Assembly (NCBI GenBank): GCA_905236195.1
Contig: CAJOOX010000072.1
Location: 1 to 9,297 of the forward strand
Origin: an uncultured Bacteroidales bacterium
Lineage (GTDB): Bacteria; Bacteroidota; Bacteroidia; Bacteroidales; UBA3663
DNA: 9,297 nucleotides
Direction of reading: 5' to 3'
Of this stretch, positions 8,020-9,297 are shown one piece after another (positions within the stretch are counted from its first letter, which is position 1; every line of letters begins with the position of its first letter). Under the pieces are notes generated by a model. The model was not told the origin of the DNA. It made no database searches and worked only from the letters and a program-made list of their open reading frames with translations. Position numbers and translations under genes: made by a program.

Positions 8020-9297
8020 ATGAAAAATTGCGTATTAGCTATAGACCTCGGTGCTACAAGCGGTCGTCTGATTCTGGCACGACTAGCCGACGGAGTACTT
8101 GAAACGGAGGAAGTCCGCCGTTTTCCCAATGCCATCCGGGAGAAGGAAGGCAAGTTCTATTGGAGTCTGGAAACCCTGTTCGGCGAAATCAAAGCCGGCC
8201 TCAACGACCTGGCCGCACAGGACGACATCCGCATCGATGCCATCGGCGTAGATACCTGGGGCGTCGACATCGTATTCCTGGACGGCAACGGGCAGGCCAT
8301 CAGCGAACCACGCGCCTACCGCGATCCCTATACCGACACGGCGATTGCGGAATACACGCAGATTATCCCCCGCGAGACCGTCTATAGGAAGACGGGCATC
8401 CAGTTCCTCAACTTCAACACCCTGTTCCAGCTGTACGCCTGCCACAAGGAAGGGTTCGAACCGATGAAGCAGGCCAAGTCGTATCTCTTCATCCCCGACT
8501 ATATCAGTTATCTCCTTACGGGCGAAATGGTGCGCGAATACACCATCCTTTCCACCTCTCAGTTCCTGGACCCTGTGACCAAACAGATAGACCGCGAACT
8601 GATCGAGGCAGCAGGTGCCGACATCACCTGTTTCCCGCCCATCGTGATGCCCGGCAAGGTCATAGGCCGCCTCAAGAAGGAGGTTGCCCCGTTCAAATAC
8701 GATATCCCCGTAATCGCCATTGCAGGCCACGACACGGGCTCGGCCGTGGCTTCCGTTCCAGCCCGCAACGAGAAGTTCGCCTACCTCTCGTCGGGCACCT
8801 GGTCGCTGATGGGTATTGAAACGAAGGATCCCATCATCACCGACCGTTCGGCCGAACTGAACTTCACCAACGAAGGCGGTATAGAAGGCACCTCGCGCTT
8901 CCTGAAGAACATCACGGGCATGTGGATTCTGGAACAATGCCGCAAGGAATGGAAGAAACAGGGCAAGGACTACGGCTTCAAGGAACTGGGCGAAATGGAA
9001 CAGAGCGGCGAAGCGTTCCGCAGTTTCATCAACCCCGACGATGCTGCCTTTGCCAATCCGCCCTCGATGCTTCAGGCCATCCGCGACTACTGTGCGAAGA
9101 CCGGGCAGCCCGTGCCTGAAACCGATGCGCAGGTGGCCCGTCTCATCATGGAGTCGCTGGCGATGCGCTACCGCACGGTGTTCGGCTGGCTCAAGGAATT
9201 TGCACCCTTCCCCATCGAAGTGCTCCACATCATCGGCGGCGGCGCCCAGAATGCGCTTCTGGCCCAATGGACGAGCAACTCGACCGGCGTGCCTGTG
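8020..9297 (+). CDS. rhaB: Rhamnulokinase RhaB (3' end beyond the window)
   Basis: RhaB phosphorylates L-rhamnulose to L-rhamnulose 1-phosphate with ATP in the cytoplasm, the second step of L-rhamnose breakdown after the isomerase and before the aldolase. The frame is open for 426 codons with no stop to the right edge; E. coli RhaB has 489 residues, so about 60 are missing. It is a FGGY-family sugar kinase: phosphate-binding loop DLGATSGR (9-16), DTWGVD (78-83), Asp238 in GHDTGSAV as the likely catalytic base, SSGTWSLMG (257-265) in the second domain, and the adenosine-binding GGGAQN (406-411 region). The ATG at 8020 is chosen because the conserved ATPase strand begins five residues later. 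In Bacteroides thetaiotaomicron the kinase gene leads a rhamnose operon controlled by RhaR; the same may hold here. Confidence 0.95.
   Translation, partial: MKNCVLAIDLGATSGRLILARLADGVLETEEVRRFPNAIREKEGKFYWSLETLFGEIKAGLNDLAAQDDIRIDAIGVDTWGVDIVFLDGNGQAISEPRAYRDPYTDTAIAEYTQIIPRETVYRKTGIQFLNFNTLFQLYACHKEGFEPMKQAKSYLFIPDYISYLLTGEMVREYTILSTSQFLDPVTKQIDRELIEAAGADITCFPPIVMPGKVIGRLKKEVAPFKYDIPVIAIAGHDTGSAVASVPARNEKFAYLSSGTWSLMGIETKDPIITDRSAELNFTNEGGIEGTSRFLKNITGMWILEQCRKEWKKQGKDYGFKELGEMEQSGEAFRSFINPDDAAFANPPSMLQAIRDYCAKTGQPVPETDAQVARLIMESLAMRYRTVFGWLKEFAPFPIEVLHIIGGGAQNALLAQWTSNSTGVPV

Noticed and set aside
8083..9267. Minus-strand open frame (394 codons) opposite rhaB
   Set aside because: It is antisense to a clear sugar kinase, with no promoter and no recognisable motif.

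Overview
This window is most likely a chromosomal segment from a member of the Bacteroidales (Bacteroidota). The evidence is the promoters: upstream of lon, trmN6, rhaB and the transporter there are -7 elements matching or nearly matching the Bacteroides-type consensus TAnnTTTG, and three of them have a TTTG element 19-20 bases further upstream. Shine-Dalgarno sequences are not obvious. The proteins also resemble Bacteroidales versions of their families. I cannot place the genus. The genes are fairly GC-rich and the intergenic stretches AT-rich.

Layout, left to right. Bases 1-235 hold no convincing gene. They contain a series of TTGA-type boxes about 20-21 bases apart, which overlaps a long imperfect stem-loop, then a strong rho-independent-type hairpin and a 7-base microrepeat. 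Bases 236-1486 (minus strand) encode a 12-helix OFA-family MFS transporter with its own promoter. Bases 1602-7011 (minus strand) form a three-gene operon transcribed lon -> CPA2-type cation/proton antiporter -> rlmH; each junction is a 4-base ATGA stop/start overlap. A short AT-rich region (7012-7106) holds two opposed promoters whose elements interlock, one for lon (leftward) and one for trmN6 (rightward). trmN6 lies at 7107-7838. After a 181-base intergenic region with a likely promoter and small inverted repeats, rhaB (rhamnulokinase) starts at 8020 and runs off the right edge.

How the genes fit together. The operon combines ATP-dependent protein quality control (Lon), cation/proton homeostasis (the antiporter) and a late 23S rRNA modification (RlmH). 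The divergent neighbour modifies a tRNA (TrmN6). This is a housekeeping and stress locus with two translation-apparatus methyltransferases on either side. rhaB starts an unrelated catabolic region for L-rhamnose, and isomerase, aldolase and transporter genes would be expected beyond the right edge.

I found no mobile element, CRISPR array, tRNA or rRNA gene, and no clear undescribed system; this is mostly core genome. The most interesting points are the interlocked lon/trmN6 promoters, the low-complexity N-terminal extension on Lon, the antiporter with an extra membrane module and two RCK_C-like domains but no visible nucleotide-binding domain, and the phased TTGA boxes at the left edge.
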